From assembly GCF_041890415.1 (NCBI RefSeq), contig NZ_CP169056.1:248001-312000 (forward strand): 64,000 nt of DNA, read 5' to 3'. The notes beneath the pieces are model-generated. The model worked only from the letters and a program-made list of their open reading frames with translations, was not told the origin of the DNA and ran no database searches. Source of the DNA: Pseudoxanthomonas koreensis_A. Lineage in GTDB: Bacteria > Pseudomonadota > Gammaproteobacteria > Xanthomonadales > Xanthomonadaceae. This document shows positions 43,132 through 52,574 of this stretch, one piece after another. The position numbers and the translations under genes are program-made. Within the stretch, counting starts at the first letter, position 1, and each line of letters starts with the position of its first letter.

Positions 43132-44433
43132 ATGACATCGGCATCCGAGCGCTACATGACCGGCTTCGGCAACGAGTTCGCCAGCGAGGCCCTGCCGGGC
43201 GCATTGCCGCAGGGCCAGAACTCGCCGCAGCGGCCCGCATACGGCCTCTACGCCGAGCAGCTCACGGCCACCGCATTCACCGCGCCGCGCGCGCACAACC
43301 GGCGCAGCTGGCTGTACCGCATCCTTCCGGCCGCGGTCCATGGTGCATTCACCCCGCTGGCCCAGCACGCGTTCCACAACGATTTCGGCCGCGGCCCGCT
43401 CAACCCGGAGCAGATGCGCTGGGACCCGCTGCCGCTGCCCGGCGCGCCGGCCGACTTCGTCGAGGGCCTGTTCACCATGGCCGGCAACGGCTCGCCTGCC
43501 GCACAGCAGGGCGTGGCCGTGCACCTGTACGCGGCCGACCGCGACATGACCACGCGCTACTTCTACGATGCCGACGCCGAGCTGCTGCTGGTGCCGCAAC
43601 TGGGCCGGCTGCACATCGCCACCGAGCTGGGCGTGCTGCAGGTGGAGCCGCAGCAGGTGGCGGTGATCCCGCGCGGCATCCGCTTCCGGGTGGCACTGCC
43701 CGACGGGCCCGCGCGCGGCTACGTGCTGGAAAACTTCGGCGCCCACCTGCGCCTGCCCGACCTGGGGCCGATCGGCGCCAACGGGCTGGCCAACCCGCGC
43801 GATTTCCAAACCCCGCAGGCCGCCTACGAGGATCTGCAGGGCGACTTCGAGCTGGTGGCCAAGTTCCAGGGCCACCTGTGGCGCGCGGACATCGGCCACA
43901 GCCCCCTGGACGTGGTGGCCTGGCACGGCAACTGCGCGCCGTACCGCTACGACCTGCGCCGCTTCAATGCGATCGGGTCGATCAGCTTCGACCATCCCGA
44001 TCCTTCCATCTTCACCGTGCTGACCTCGCCGAGCCATGCGCCGGGCACGGCCAGCGTGGACTTCGCCATCTTCCCGCCGCGCTGGCTGGTGGCCCAGCAC
44101 ACGTTCCGCCCGCCGTGGTTCCACCGCAACGTGGCCAGCGAATTCATGGGCCTGGTGCATGGCGCCTACGACGCCAAGGCCGGCGGCTTCGTGCCCGGCG
44201 GTGCCTCGTTGCACAACAGCATGAGCGGACACGGGCCGGACCCGGCCACGTTCGCGCGCGCCTCGAGCGCGGACCTGTCGGTGCCCGACGCGATCACCGA
44301 CAGCATGGCCTTCATGTTCGAAACCGCGTCGGTGCTGCGCGCCACCGCCCAGGCCCTTGTGGCCCCGCACCGCCAGCGCGATTACGGCCAGTGCTGGGCG
44401 GACCTGCCGCGCAACTTCCGCGCCCCGCCCTGA
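43132..44433 (+). CDS. hmgA: Homogentisate 1,2-dioxygenase
   Basis: 433 residues. The start MTSASERYMTGFGNEFASEALPGALPQGQNSPQ is typical of the enzyme. Conserved parts include HNRRSWLYRI, VIPRGIRFRV, RGYVLENFGA, and the iron-ligand region FHRNVASEFMGLVHGAYDAKAGGFVPGGASLHNSMSGHGPD (His-Glu-His). It opens the homogentisate ring to maleylacetoacetate. GCGAGGCGAAC precedes the ATG. No isomerase or fumarylacetoacetase gene follows, so the pathway's end is encoded elsewhere. Confidence 0.97.
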   Translation: MTSASERYMTGFGNEFASEALPGALPQGQNSPQRPAYGLYAEQLTATAFTAPRAHNRRSWLYRILPAAVHGAFTPLAQHAFHNDFGRGPLNPEQMRWDPLPLPGAPADFVEGLFTMAGNGSPAAQQGVAVHLYAADRDMTTRYFYDADAELLLVPQLGRLHIATELGVLQVEPQQVAVIPRGIRFRVALPDGPARGYVLENFGAHLRLPDLGPIGANGLANPRDFQTPQAAYEDLQGDFELVAKFQGHLWRADIGHSPLDVVAWHGNCAPYRYDLRRFNAIGSISFDHPDPSIFTVLTSPSHAPGTASVDFAIFPPRWLVAQHTFRPPWFHRNVASEFMGLVHGAYDAKAGGFVPGGASLHNSMSGHGPDPATFARASSADLSVPDAITDSMAFMFETASVLRATAQALVAPHRQRDYGQCWADLPRNFRAPP

Positions 44434-44501
44434 GTGGCGCGGCCGCGGCCCGCACGAGGCTGGCATAGAATCGTCGCCGACCGCACACGCAGGGAACCGC
44501 C

Positions 44502-45449
44502 ATGGGCGAAGCACTGGGAGGATTTGCGCTGGGCCTGCTGCTGCTGGCACTGGGCGGGGACTCGGCAATCAAGGGCGCGTCCGGCCTGGCCCAGCGCCTG
44601 GGCCTGAAGCCATTCACCGCCGGCTTGCTGCTGCTTGCCTTCGGCACCTCGCTGCCGGAGCTGGCGGTCAACCTGCGCGCGCTGGCGCAGCAACAACCGC
44701 AACTGGCGCTGGGCAACGCGGTGGGCAGCACCCTGGTCAACCTGGGCCTGACCCTGGGCGTGGCGGCGCTGGCCGCGCCGCTGCTGCAACGCGCGCGGAT
44801 GCACGTGCCGCTGCTGGTGTTGCTGGCGGTGGCCGCGCTGGCGCTGATGGTGTTCGGCCTGGATGGCGCGGTGGGCCGGGTGGAAGGCGTGGCCCTGCTG
44901 GCCGGCTTCGTCGCGGTGGTGGCCGTGCTGCTGCGCCGCGCGCGCCACGAACCGCAGGCGGTGCAGGGTGCGGTCACCGCATTCGCCGCCACCCGCACCG
45001 GGCTGGGATTGAACCTGGTGCGCCTGGCCATCGCCATCGCGCTGCTGTACTACGGCGCGCGCTGGGTGGTGGCCGGTGGCCTGGCGCTGGGCGATGCATG
45101 GGGCCTGAGTCCGCTGCTGGCGGGCCTGCTGCCGGTGGCCATCGGCACCGCGCTGCCGGAGATCGCCACCGCGGTGGTGGCTGCGCGACGCGGGCACGGC
45201 GACATGGTGGCCGGGCACGTGATCGGCGCCAGCCTGTTCAACCTGCTGGTCATCGTGGGCGGCATGGCCGTGCTGCAGCCGCTGGCATTGCCGGCCTCGT
45301 TCGTGAAGCTGGAACTGCCGGCGGTGGTGGTGCTGGCGCTGGTGCTGTACCCGATGCTGCGCAGCGACCACAGGGTTGGCCGCGGCGAGGGCGCGGTGCT
45401 GGTGGCGGTGTTCGGCGCGTGGGTGGCGCTGGAACTGCTGCTGCTGTAG
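44502..45449 (+). CDS. CaCA-family sodium/calcium exchanger-like protein (YrbG type)
   Basis: 315 residues, about ten membrane segments in two inverted halves. Each half has the alpha repeat: LLAFGTSLPELAVNLRAL...LALGNAVGSTLVNLGL and LPVAIGTALPEIATAVVAARRGHGDMVAGHVIGASLFNLLVIVG, with the ion-binding GTSLPE and GTALPE cores. Exchanges calcium or other divalent ions for sodium or protons. A -10-like TAGAAT is at 44466-44471. It faces the Mrp operon (convergent). Confidence 0.93.
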   Translation: MGEALGGFALGLLLLALGGDSAIKGASGLAQRLGLKPFTAGLLLLAFGTSLPELAVNLRALAQQQPQLALGNAVGSTLVNLGLTLGVAALAAPLLQRARMHVPLLVLLAVAALALMVFGLDGAVGRVEGVALLAGFVAVVAVLLRRARHEPQAVQGAVTAFAATRTGLGLNLVRLAIAIALLYYGARWVVAGGLALGDAWGLSPLLAGLLPVAIGTALPEIATAVVAARRGHGDMVAGHVIGASLFNLLVIVGGMAVLQPLALPASFVKLELPAVVVLALVLYPMLRSDHRVGRGEGAVLVAVFGAWVALELLLL

Positions 45450-45461
45450 GCGCGAGGCCGG

Positions 45462-45845
45462 TCAGCACGGCTGGCCGTCGTCGTCGTCCTGCGCGCCGTC
45501 GCCGTCATCATCATCAGGCTCCGGGCCCACGCCCGGCTGCAGCGGGCGCTCGGCCATGTGCAGCGACAGCGCCGCCTTGGCCATCAGGTGCGCGCTGATC
45601 GGCGCGGTGATGAACAGGAACGCGGTGATCAGCAGCTCGCGCGGCTGCGGGTCGGAGCCGGCCAGCGCATGGTGGCCCACCGATGCCAGCAGCACGCAGC
45701 CCACGCCCAGGGTGCTGGCCTTGGTCGGCCCGTGCAGGCGCTTGAAGAACTCCGACAGCTTCAACAGGCTGTAGGAGCCGACCACGAGGAAGAAGCAGCC
45801 GGCGCCCAGCAGCAGCACCAGGGCGGTGGCGAATACCCAGCTCAT
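45462..45845 (-). CDS. Mrp/Pha cation:proton antiporter subunit G
   Basis: 127 residues. Three membrane segments with the MnhG/PhaG core FFLVVGSYSLLKLSEFFKRLHGPTKASTLGVGCVLLAS. The C-terminus is an unusual acidic tail of about 25 residues (PEPDDDDGDGAQDDDDGQPC). Last gene of the operon; its start overlaps the F subunit stop by four bases. Confidence 0.93.
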   Translation of the reverse strand: MSWVFATALVLLLGAGCFFLVVGSYSLLKLSEFFKRLHGPTKASTLGVGCVLLASVGHHALAGSDPQPRELLITAFLFITAPISAHLMAKAALSLHMAERPLQPGVGPEPDDDDGDGAQDDDDGQPC

Positions 45846-46126
45846 TCGACGATGTCCCGGCGCAGCACGTACTTGCTCAGCACCACCGTGCCGACGAAGC
45901 CGAGCATGGCGATGATCAGCGCCACCTCGAAGTACACCGCGGTATTGAGGTGCATGCCGAACAGGATCAACTCGGCGATGGTGGCCACGAACAGGGTGTC
46001 CAGGGCCAGGATGCGGTCCGGCACCGACGGCCCGCGCAGCAGCCGCACCAGCGCCAGCAGCATGGCGAAGCCGACCACGTGCATCGCCACCACGATCGCC
46101 AGGCCGACCAGGGATTGCGGGGTCAC
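45842..46126 (-). CDS. Mrp/Pha cation:proton antiporter subunit F
   Basis: 94 residues from a GTG start (VTPQSLVGLAIVVAMHVVGFAM) that overlaps the E subunit stop (GTGA). Three membrane segments; the core LVRLLRGPSVPDRILALDTLF is the MnhF/PhaF signature. Short but complete for the family. Confidence 0.92.
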   Translation of the reverse strand: MTPQSLVGLAIVVAMHVVGFAMLLALVRLLRGPSVPDRILALDTLFVATIAELILFGMHLNTAVYFEVALIIAMLGFVGTVVLSKYVLRRDIVE

Positions 46127-46632
46127 GGGAAGATCTCCATCAGGGGCCTCTCGTAGCGCGTCTTGATCTCGTCGATCACCGCCTCCGGGTCCTTCAGGTC
46201 CAGCACGTGGACCAGCAGGTGGCGGCGGTCCTCCGACAGCGAGGCCGAAACCGTGCCGGGGGTCAGGGTGATGATGCTGGTCAGGGTGGCGATGCCGTGG
46301 ATGTTCTCGATGTCCAGCGGCAACCATACGAACCCGGGCGTGATCCTGCTCTCGTCGCCGAGCACCTGGCGGGCGACGGTGATGTTGCAGCGGATGATGT
46401 CCAGGATGATGATCACTATCAGGTGCGGCAGCCGGCGCAGGCGGCCCACGCGCGCGAACTCGCGGTCCAGGCGCGCGGCGAACGGCGGGATGGCGATGGC
46501 CAGCAGCACGCCCAGCAACAGTTGCCCAGCGCTGACCTCGTCGTTCATCAGCAGCCAGAAGCACAGCACCATCACGCTCAGCGGCGGCGAGGGCAGCAGG
46601 CGCTTGTGCCAGGGACGGTTCCTGCGGCTCAT
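46123..46632 (-). CDS. Mrp/Pha cation:proton antiporter subunit E
   Basis: 169 residues from MSRRNRPWHKRLLPSPPLSVM. Two hydrophobic segments near the N-terminus (LSVMVLCFWLLMNDEVSAGQLLLGVLLAIAIPPFA), then the MnhE core LRRLPHLIVIIILDIIRCNITVARQVL and a soluble tail SRITPGFVWLPLD...LTLTPGTVSASL. The start overlaps the D subunit stop by four bases. Confidence 0.93.
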   Translation of the reverse strand: MSRRNRPWHKRLLPSPPLSVMVLCFWLLMNDEVSAGQLLLGVLLAIAIPPFAARLDREFARVGRLRRLPHLIVIIILDIIRCNITVARQVLGDESRITPGFVWLPLDIENIHGIATLTSIITLTPGTVSASLSEDRRHLLVHVLDLKDPEAVIDEIKTRYERPLMEIFP

Positions 46633-48194
46633 GGCGCCCTCAGCACGGGTGCGGCCTCGCGGACCTGGCGCACGTAATCCTCCGGCGCCAGCAACTGCGC
46701 GGCGGTGGCGCTGGTGTAGTCCAGCAGTGGCGCGGCGGCCAGCACCATCGCCACGCCATACCCCACCAGCAGCACGGTCGCCGCGGTTTCCAGCGGCCGG
46801 CGCGGGGTGGAGGGCAAGGCATCGGCGGGGGTGAAGTCGGCGAGCTGTTCGGGGCTGGCGTCGGGCCATGGTTCCACCCGCCAGAACAGCCGGGTGCCCG
46901 CCCGCGCCATCGCCACCAGCATCATCAGGCTGCTGCCCAGCACCAGCAGCCACACCCAGGCGGTATGCACCCCGGCCGGCACGGCGGCCAGCAACAGCAG
47001 CTTGCCCACGAATCCAGACAGCGGCGGCAGGCCGATCAGTGACACCGCCATCAGCATGAACAACACGCCGGGGACCAGCCGGTCGGGCAGGGCCACGATC
47101 CGGTCCTTGCGGTCGCCGGCGCGTCCTCGGCGGCGGCGGATGAGGTCGGCCAGCAGGAACAGCGCCGCACCGGCGAAGGTGCTGTGGGCCAGGTAGTACA
47201 ACCCGGCGGCAATGGTGTCGGCGCGGGCCAGGGCAAAGGCGATGAACAGCGTCGCGGCCGAGGCCAGCACCGCGTAGGCCGCCAATGCGCGCAGGCGCTC
47301 GACCGCCAGCACGCCCAGCGACGCCATCACCAGGGTTGCCGCGCCCAGTGCCAGCAGTGCGGGCCAGGCAAAGCCATCCAGCGGCCCGGCCGCGCCGAAC
47401 ACCAGGGTGCACACCCGCAGTACCGCGTACAGGCCGACCTTGGTCATCACCGCGAACAGCGCGGCCACCGCTGCCGGCGCGTGGGTGTAGGTCTGCGGCA
47501 GCCACAGGTACAGCGGCAGCAGCGCGGCCTTGGCGCAGAACACCACCAGCAGCAGGCCGGCGGCAGCCTGGACCAGGGCCAGGTCCTGCGCCGGCGCCTG
47601 GGCCACGCGCACCGCCAGTTCGGCCATGTTGAGCGTGCCCAGCAGCCCGTACAGCAGGCCCAGCGCAATCAGGAACAGGGTCGAGGCGGCGATGTTGAAG
47701 GCCACGTAGTGCAGGCCCGCGCGCAGGCGCTCGGCGCGGCCGCCACTGAGCATCAGCCCGTAGGAGGAGATCAGCAGCACTTCGAAGAACACGAACAGGT
47801 TGAACACGTCGCCGGTGAGGAAGGCGCCGTTCAGGCCCATCATCTGGAACTGGAAGAACGCATGGAAGTGCGGCGCGCGCCGGTCCCAGCCGGCGCAGGC
47901 GTGCAGCAGGCAGGCCACCGCCAGCAGCAGGCCGACCAGCAGCATCAGCGCCGACAGCCGGTCGGCCATCAGCACGATGCCCAGCCGCGAGGGCCAGTCG
48001 CCCAGCAGGTAGACCGCGATTTCGCCGCCGCTGGCGTTGCTGGCCAGCAGCACGGCCGCGGCCAGCATCACCGCCATCGAACTCCAGGCCACGATCCGCT
48101 GCGGCAACATGCCGAAGCGGCGGTGTTCGAAGAACAGCGCCAGCGAGGCGGCCAGCAGCGGCACCAGGATCGGCAGCAGCGGCAGGTGGTTCAT
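46629..48194 (-). CDS. Mrp/Pha cation:proton antiporter subunit D
   Basis: 521 residues, about 14 membrane segments, homologous to respiratory complex I subunit N. Proton-channel features: FFQFQMMGLNGAFLTGDVFNLFVFFEVLLISSYGLML with the conserved Glu, KAALLPLYLWLPQTYTHAP and the Lys in AVMTKVGLYAVLRV. Works with subunit A to move Na+ or K+ out against protons in. The start overlaps the C subunit stop by four bases. Confidence 0.95.
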   Translation of the reverse strand: MNHLPLLPILVPLLAASLALFFEHRRFGMLPQRIVAWSSMAVMLAAAVLLASNASGGEIAVYLLGDWPSRLGIVLMADRLSALMLLVGLLLAVACLLHACAGWDRRAPHFHAFFQFQMMGLNGAFLTGDVFNLFVFFEVLLISSYGLMLSGGRAERLRAGLHYVAFNIAASTLFLIALGLLYGLLGTLNMAELAVRVAQAPAQDLALVQAAAGLLLVVFCAKAALLPLYLWLPQTYTHAPAAVAALFAVMTKVGLYAVLRVCTLVFGAAGPLDGFAWPALLALGAATLVMASLGVLAVERLRALAAYAVLASAATLFIAFALARADTIAAGLYYLAHSTFAGAALFLLADLIRRRRGRAGDRKDRIVALPDRLVPGVLFMLMAVSLIGLPPLSGFVGKLLLLAAVPAGVHTAWVWLLVLGSSLMMLVAMARAGTRLFWRVEPWPDASPEQLADFTPADALPSTPRRPLETAATVLLVGYGVAMVLAAAPLLDYTSATAAQLLAPEDYVRQVREAAPVLRAP

Positions 48195-48664
48195 GCGCGC
48201 GGCTCCGGCGGGGCGTCGTCGACGCCCTGGTGGTCGGCGGCCGCGTCCACGGCTTCACCGATGGCCGCCGCGGCGGCCTCGCGGGCCTCCTCGTGGCGGC
48301 GCTGCTCGGCGCGCTGGAACTCCAGCTCGGCGCGGCTGCCATCGACGTGGTCGCTGTAGTTGTCGGCACGGCTGCGGATGGCCAGCACGATGCTGACCGC
48401 GGTCATGGCGAAGGCGATGACGATGGCGGTCAGCACCAGCGCCTGCGGCAGCGGATCGGTGTAGTGGGCCAGGTCGGCGGGCACGCCATTGCGCAGCACC
48501 GGCGGCTTGCCCGGCACCAGCCGGCCGCCGGCGAAGATCAGCAGGTTGGTCGCGTACGACAGCAGGGTCAGCCCCAGGATCACGTCGAACGAGCGCGCGC
48601 GCAGCAGCAGGTACACGCCTGCGGCGGTGAGGATGCCGATTGCGCTGGACAGGGCCAGTTCCAT
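48191..48664 (-). CDS. Mrp/Pha cation:proton antiporter subunit C
   Basis: 157 residues; related to complex I NuoK. Three membrane segments: MELALSSAIGILTAAGVYLLLRA, DVILGLTLLSYATNLLIFAGG and PLPQALVLTAIVIAFAMTAVSIVLAI. About 45 charged, Ala/Glu-rich cytoplasmic residues follow at the C-terminus (RAELEFQRAEQRRHEEAREAAAAA), longer than in short MnhC proteins. The start overlaps the AB subunit stop by one base. Confidence 0.94.
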   Translation of the reverse strand: MELALSSAIGILTAAGVYLLLRARSFDVILGLTLLSYATNLLIFAGGRLVPGKPPVLRNGVPADLAHYTDPLPQALVLTAIVIAFAMTAVSIVLAIRSRADNYSDHVDGSRAELEFQRAEQRRHEEAREAAAAAIGEAVDAAADHQGVDDAPPEPRA

Positions 48665-51495
48665 CAGAGGGGCTCCCCGGTGCGGGTGGAGCGCATGCCG
48701 CCGATCACGCCATCCTGGGCCAGGCGGGTGCGCGAGGGCTTGATCGTGCCCAGCATCGACAGGATCAGCATCGCGCCACCGAACACCACCAGGTACACGC
48801 CGGTGTCGAACGCGGTGGCGCTGGCCAGCGGCAGCGTGCCCACCAGCGGCAGCGACAGGTCCAGGTGGCCACTGGTCAGGAACGGCACCCCGAACACCAG
48901 CGACGCGGCCCCGCTCAGGCCGGCCACCATCAGACCGATGCCGATGCAGCGGATGTAGTCGAAGCCGAAGCGTGACTCCACTGAGGCTGCGCCCTGGATC
49001 ACGTACTGGATCAGCAGCGGCACCGCCAGCACCAGGCCGGCGATGAACCCGCCGCCGGGCGCATTGTGCCCGCGCAGGAACAGGAACACCGATACGGTCA
49101 GGGTCAGCGGGAACATCAGCTGGGCCAGGTCGGCCGGGACCGGCAGCTTCATCGGCGGGCTCGACATCACCTTCTCGGGCGCCATCCGCGCACGCCGCAG
49201 CAGCGCGTGCACGATCAGCGCGGCCACGCCGAACACGGTGATCTCGCCGAAGGTGTCGAAGCCGCGGAAGTCCACCAGGATCACGTTGACCACGTTGCGC
49301 CCGTAAGCCTCCGGCAGCGAGCGTGCGAGCATCTCAAGGCTGGCCGCATCGCCGGGCGCTCGGGTCATCATCGCGTAGGCCAGCAGGCCGGTGCCCAGCC
49401 CGGCGACCGCGGCCACGGCCACGTCGCGCCGGCGCCGGCGCGGCGTGCGCTCGGGCGGGGAGCGTGGCGGCAGGTAGTGCAGGCCCAGCAGCAGCAGCGC
49501 CAGGCTGACCATCTCCACCAGCAACTGGGTCAGGGCAAGGTCCGGCGCCGACAGGAACACGAAGGTCAGGCTCACCATCAGCCCGGCGCCGCCAAGCACC
49601 ACCAGCGCCAGCAGGCGCTGGCGGTACAGGCGGATGGTCCACACCGTGCAGGCCACCAGCACCAGCCACATCAGCCAGCCCAGCAGCGGCATCGGTTGCG
49701 ACGCACGCCACTCCAGCGGCGCATGCGCACCGGACAGGAACGGCGCCGCGCCTGCGGCCACGGCAGCCAGCACCAGCCACACCATGCTGCGCTGCAGGCT
49801 GCGGTTGGCCACCTTGCGGGTGAAGCGCCCGGCCACCGAATACAGCGCGTCCATGTTCCAGCGGAACAGGGTGCGGCCAAGCGAGCGGCGCACGATCGCA
49901 TGCATGTCCAGCAGCCGGCGCAGGCCGAAGTACAGCGCGATGCCGCCGGCGATCCCGGCCAGGCTCATCAGCAGCGGGGTGTTGACGCCGTGCCACACCG
50001 CCAGGCTGTAGCGCGGCAGTGCCGGGCCCAGGATCGCCCCGGCCGCGGTGTGCAGCACCGGCGCCACGGTGAAGGCCGGGAACATGCCCACCGCCACGCA
50101 CAGCAGCACCAGCACCTGCACCGGGATCTTCATCCAGCGCGGCGGCTCGTGCGGCTCGCGCTTGACCGCGCGCGGCCCCTGCCCGAAGAACGCCTCGTGC
50201 ACGAAGCGCAGGCTGTAGGCCACGCCGAACACCGCGTACAGCAGGGCCGCCACGCCGATGGCATGGCGCATGTACTGGTGGCCGCGGATCTCCAGCGCCT
50301 CGGCGAAGAACATTTCCTTGGACAGGAAGCCGTTGAGCAGCGGGATGCCGGCCATCGCCAGCGAGGCGATGATCGCCAGCGCGCTGGTCATGGGCATGTA
50401 GCGGCGCAGGTTGCCCAGCCGGCGCAGGTCGCGGGTGCCGGTCTCGTGGTCGATGATGCCGGCGGCCATGAACAGCGAGGCCTTGAAGGTGGCGTGGTTG
50501 ATGATGTGGAACACCCCGGCCACCACCGCCATCGGCGTGGACAGTCCGAACAGCAGGGTGATCAGGCCCAGGTGGGAGATGGTCGAGTAGGCCAGCAGGC
50601 CCTTGAGGTCATGCTGGAAGATCGCCGACCAGGCACCCAGCAGCAGGGTGATCGCGCCGATGCCGCTGACCGTGTAGAAGAACAGGTCGGTGCCGGCCAG
50701 CGCCGGGTGCAGCCGCGCCAGCAGGAACACGCCGGCCTTCACCATGGTGGCCGAGTGCAGGTAGGCCGACACCGGCGTGGGCGCGGCCATCGCGTGCGGC
50801 AGCCAGAAGTGCAGCGGGAACTGCGCACTCTTGGTGAACACCCCCGCCAGCACCAGCGCCAGCATCCACGGGTACAGCTCGCTGGCGCGGATCACGTCGC
50901 CGGCCGCCAGCACCACGTCCAGCTCGTAGCTGCCGACGATGCGGCCGATCAGCAGCACGCCACCGAGCAGGGCCAGGCCGCCTGCGCCGGTGATGGCCAG
51001 GGCCATGCGTGCGCCCTCGCGCGCGTCCTGGCGCTTGTACCAGAAGCCGATCAGCAGGAACGAACTGATGCTGGTCAACTCCCAGAACACCACCAGCAGC
51101 AGCAGGTTGCCGGCCAGCACCACGCCCAGCATCGAGCCCATGAACAGCAGCAGGCAGCCGAAGAAGCGCGGCGCGCTGTCCTCCCTGGCCAGGTAGTAGT
51201 GCGCGTACATCACCACCAGCGCACCGATGGCCAGCACCAGCCCGGCAAACATCCAGGCCAGGCCGTCCAGGCGCAGGGTGAGGTTGAAGCCGACCTGGGG
51301 GATCCACGCATGGTCGGCGCGCGGGATCCAGCCCTGCAGCACCGCAGGGCTCAGCCACAGCAGCACCAGCAGGCCCAGCACCGGCGCGGACGCAGCCAGC
51401 CATGCGCTTGCCGCGCGGGAACGCGGGCGCAACCATGCCAGGGCCGCCGCCGCCGCGAAGGGCAGGGCGAGCAGGATTTCCAGAAAGGGGATCAT
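48664..51495 (-). CDS. Mrp/Pha cation:proton antiporter fused subunits A and B
   Basis: 943 residues from MIPFLEILLALPFAAAAALAWL. The N-terminal two-thirds is the NuoL-like A subunit (VMYAHYYLAREDSAPRFFGCLLLFMGSMLGVVLAGNLLLLVVFWELTS..., with proton-path Glu and Lys), then an MnhA C-terminal part. The final ~150 residues are the B domain (LTVSVFLFLRGHNAPGGGFIAGLVLAVPLLIQYVIQGA). This fusion is the PhaAB form. With C, D, E, F and G it makes a complete seven-function complex for pH and Na+/K+ homeostasis. It diverges from the epimerase-like gene. Confidence 0.95.
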   Translation of the reverse strand: MIPFLEILLALPFAAAAALAWLRPRSRAASAWLAASAPVLGLLVLLWLSPAVLQGWIPRADHAWIPQVGFNLTLRLDGLAWMFAGLVLAIGALVVMYAHYYLAREDSAPRFFGCLLLFMGSMLGVVLAGNLLLLVVFWELTSISSFLLIGFWYKRQDAREGARMALAITGAGGLALLGGVLLIGRIVGSYELDVVLAAGDVIRASELYPWMLALVLAGVFTKSAQFPLHFWLPHAMAAPTPVSAYLHSATMVKAGVFLLARLHPALAGTDLFFYTVSGIGAITLLLGAWSAIFQHDLKGLLAYSTISHLGLITLLFGLSTPMAVVAGVFHIINHATFKASLFMAAGIIDHETGTRDLRRLGNLRRYMPMTSALAIIASLAMAGIPLLNGFLSKEMFFAEALEIRGHQYMRHAIGVAALLYAVFGVAYSLRFVHEAFFGQGPRAVKREPHEPPRWMKIPVQVLVLLCVAVGMFPAFTVAPVLHTAAGAILGPALPRYSLAVWHGVNTPLLMSLAGIAGGIALYFGLRRLLDMHAIVRRSLGRTLFRWNMDALYSVAGRFTRKVANRSLQRSMVWLVLAAVAAGAAPFLSGAHAPLEWRASQPMPLLGWLMWLVLVACTVWTIRLYRQRLLALVVLGGAGLMVSLTFVFLSAPDLALTQLLVEMVSLALLLLGLHYLPPRSPPERTPRRRRRDVAVAAVAGLGTGLLAYAMMTRAPGDAASLEMLARSLPEAYGRNVVNVILVDFRGFDTFGEITVFGVAALIVHALLRRARMAPEKVMSSPPMKLPVPADLAQLMFPLTLTVSVFLFLRGHNAPGGGFIAGLVLAVPLLIQYVIQGAASVESRFGFDYIRCIGIGLMVAGLSGAASLVFGVPFLTSGHLDLSLPLVGTLPLASATAFDTGVYLVVFGGAMLILSMLGTIKPSRTRLAQDGVIGGMRSTRTGEPL

Positions 51496-51644
51496 CCGTG
51501 TGCGATGTGGAACGACGCGGAACAGGCCCGAGTGTAACAGCCGCTTCCGCGGCTCCGGCAACGGCGTCGCCATCCGGTGGCTCGGCCCACGCCGTCCGGG
51601 TGCCCGCTGCAACCGTCGCCGCGCTGCCCGCTATCCTCTGGCCC

Positions 51645-52574
51645 ATGCGTGATCCATCCTCCTCATCCGCCACCCCGCCGCCGCGGGCGCTGCTGGCCGG
51701 TGCCAGCGGCCAGATCGGCCGGCGGGTGCTGGCGCGCCTGCTGGCGGACGGCTGGCAGGTCACCGCGCTGTCGCGCCAGCAGCACCCGGCGCAGGCGGGC
51801 GTGGCCTGGCGCCAGGCGGCGCTGCCGGACGCCGGACCCGGCCAGGGCTTCGATGCGGTGCTCAGTTGCGGGCCGCTGGACCTGTTCTCGCAGTGGTACG
51901 CGGCCACGGCGACCGGGCGCGCGCGGGTGGTCGCATTCGGCTCCACCAGCGTGCATGTCAAAGGTGATTCGCCCGATCCGCACGAGCGCGACCTGGCCCG
52001 GCGCCTGGGCCAGGCCGAGGCGCGCCTGGCCCAGGCCGCGCGCGAGCGCGGCGCCGCGGTTGCGGTGCTGCGCCCGACCCTGGTGTACGGCGCCGGCCTG
52101 GACCGCAACCTGAGCCGGATCGTGGCGCTGGCCCGGCGCTACGGCGGTGTTGCCCTGCCCCACGATGCGCGCGGGCTGCGCCAGCCGGTGCACGTGGACG
52201 ACCTGGCCGATGCCGCGCTGGCGGCGCTGGCGCTGCCCGGCACAGGCGACGGGCGCGCGCGTGGCTACGACCTGCCGGGCGGGGAAACGCTGGATTACCG
52301 GCAGATGGTCGCGCGGGTGCTGGCGACGCTGGCGCCGCCGCGGCGGCTGTGGATCCTGCCCGGGCCGGTATTCGCGATGGCGGCGGCCAGCGCGCGCCTG
52401 CTGGGCCTGCACGATGCCGGGGCCGCGGTGCTCGCGCGCCTGCGCCAGGACCTGGTGTTCGACGATGCGCCCGCGCGCCGCGACCTGGGGTACGCCGCGC
52501 GTCCCTTCCAGCCCACCGCCGCCATGTTCCAGCCGCCCCTGCAGGAGCCGGCCTTGCCGGCGACATGCCGGTGA
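51645..52574 (+). CDS. NAD(P)-binding epimerase/dehydratase family protein (extended SDR)
   Basis: 309 residues. The dinucleotide motif is LLAGASGQIGRRVLARLL (GxxGxxG); then a catalytic-region VVAFGSTSVHVKG without a clear YxxxK, and VLRPTLVYGAGLDRNL...PVHVDDLADAALAALA typical of atypical extended SDRs such as YeeZ-like proteins. The last ten codons (LQEPALPATC and R) are read from a REP unit (52540-52564), so the natural end has probably been replaced or extended by the repeat. Substrate unknown. Confidence 0.85.
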   Translation: MRDPSSSSATPPPRALLAGASGQIGRRVLARLLADGWQVTALSRQQHPAQAGVAWRQAALPDAGPGQGFDAVLSCGPLDLFSQWYAATATGRARVVAFGSTSVHVKGDSPDPHERDLARRLGQAEARLAQAARERGAAVAVLRPTLVYGAGLDRNLSRIVALARRYGGVALPHDARGLRQPVHVDDLADAALAALALPGTGDGRARGYDLPGGETLDYRQMVARVLATLAPPRRLWILPGPVFAMAAASARLLGLHDAGAAVLARLRQDLVFDDAPARRDLGYAARPFQPTAAMFQPPLQEPALPATCR

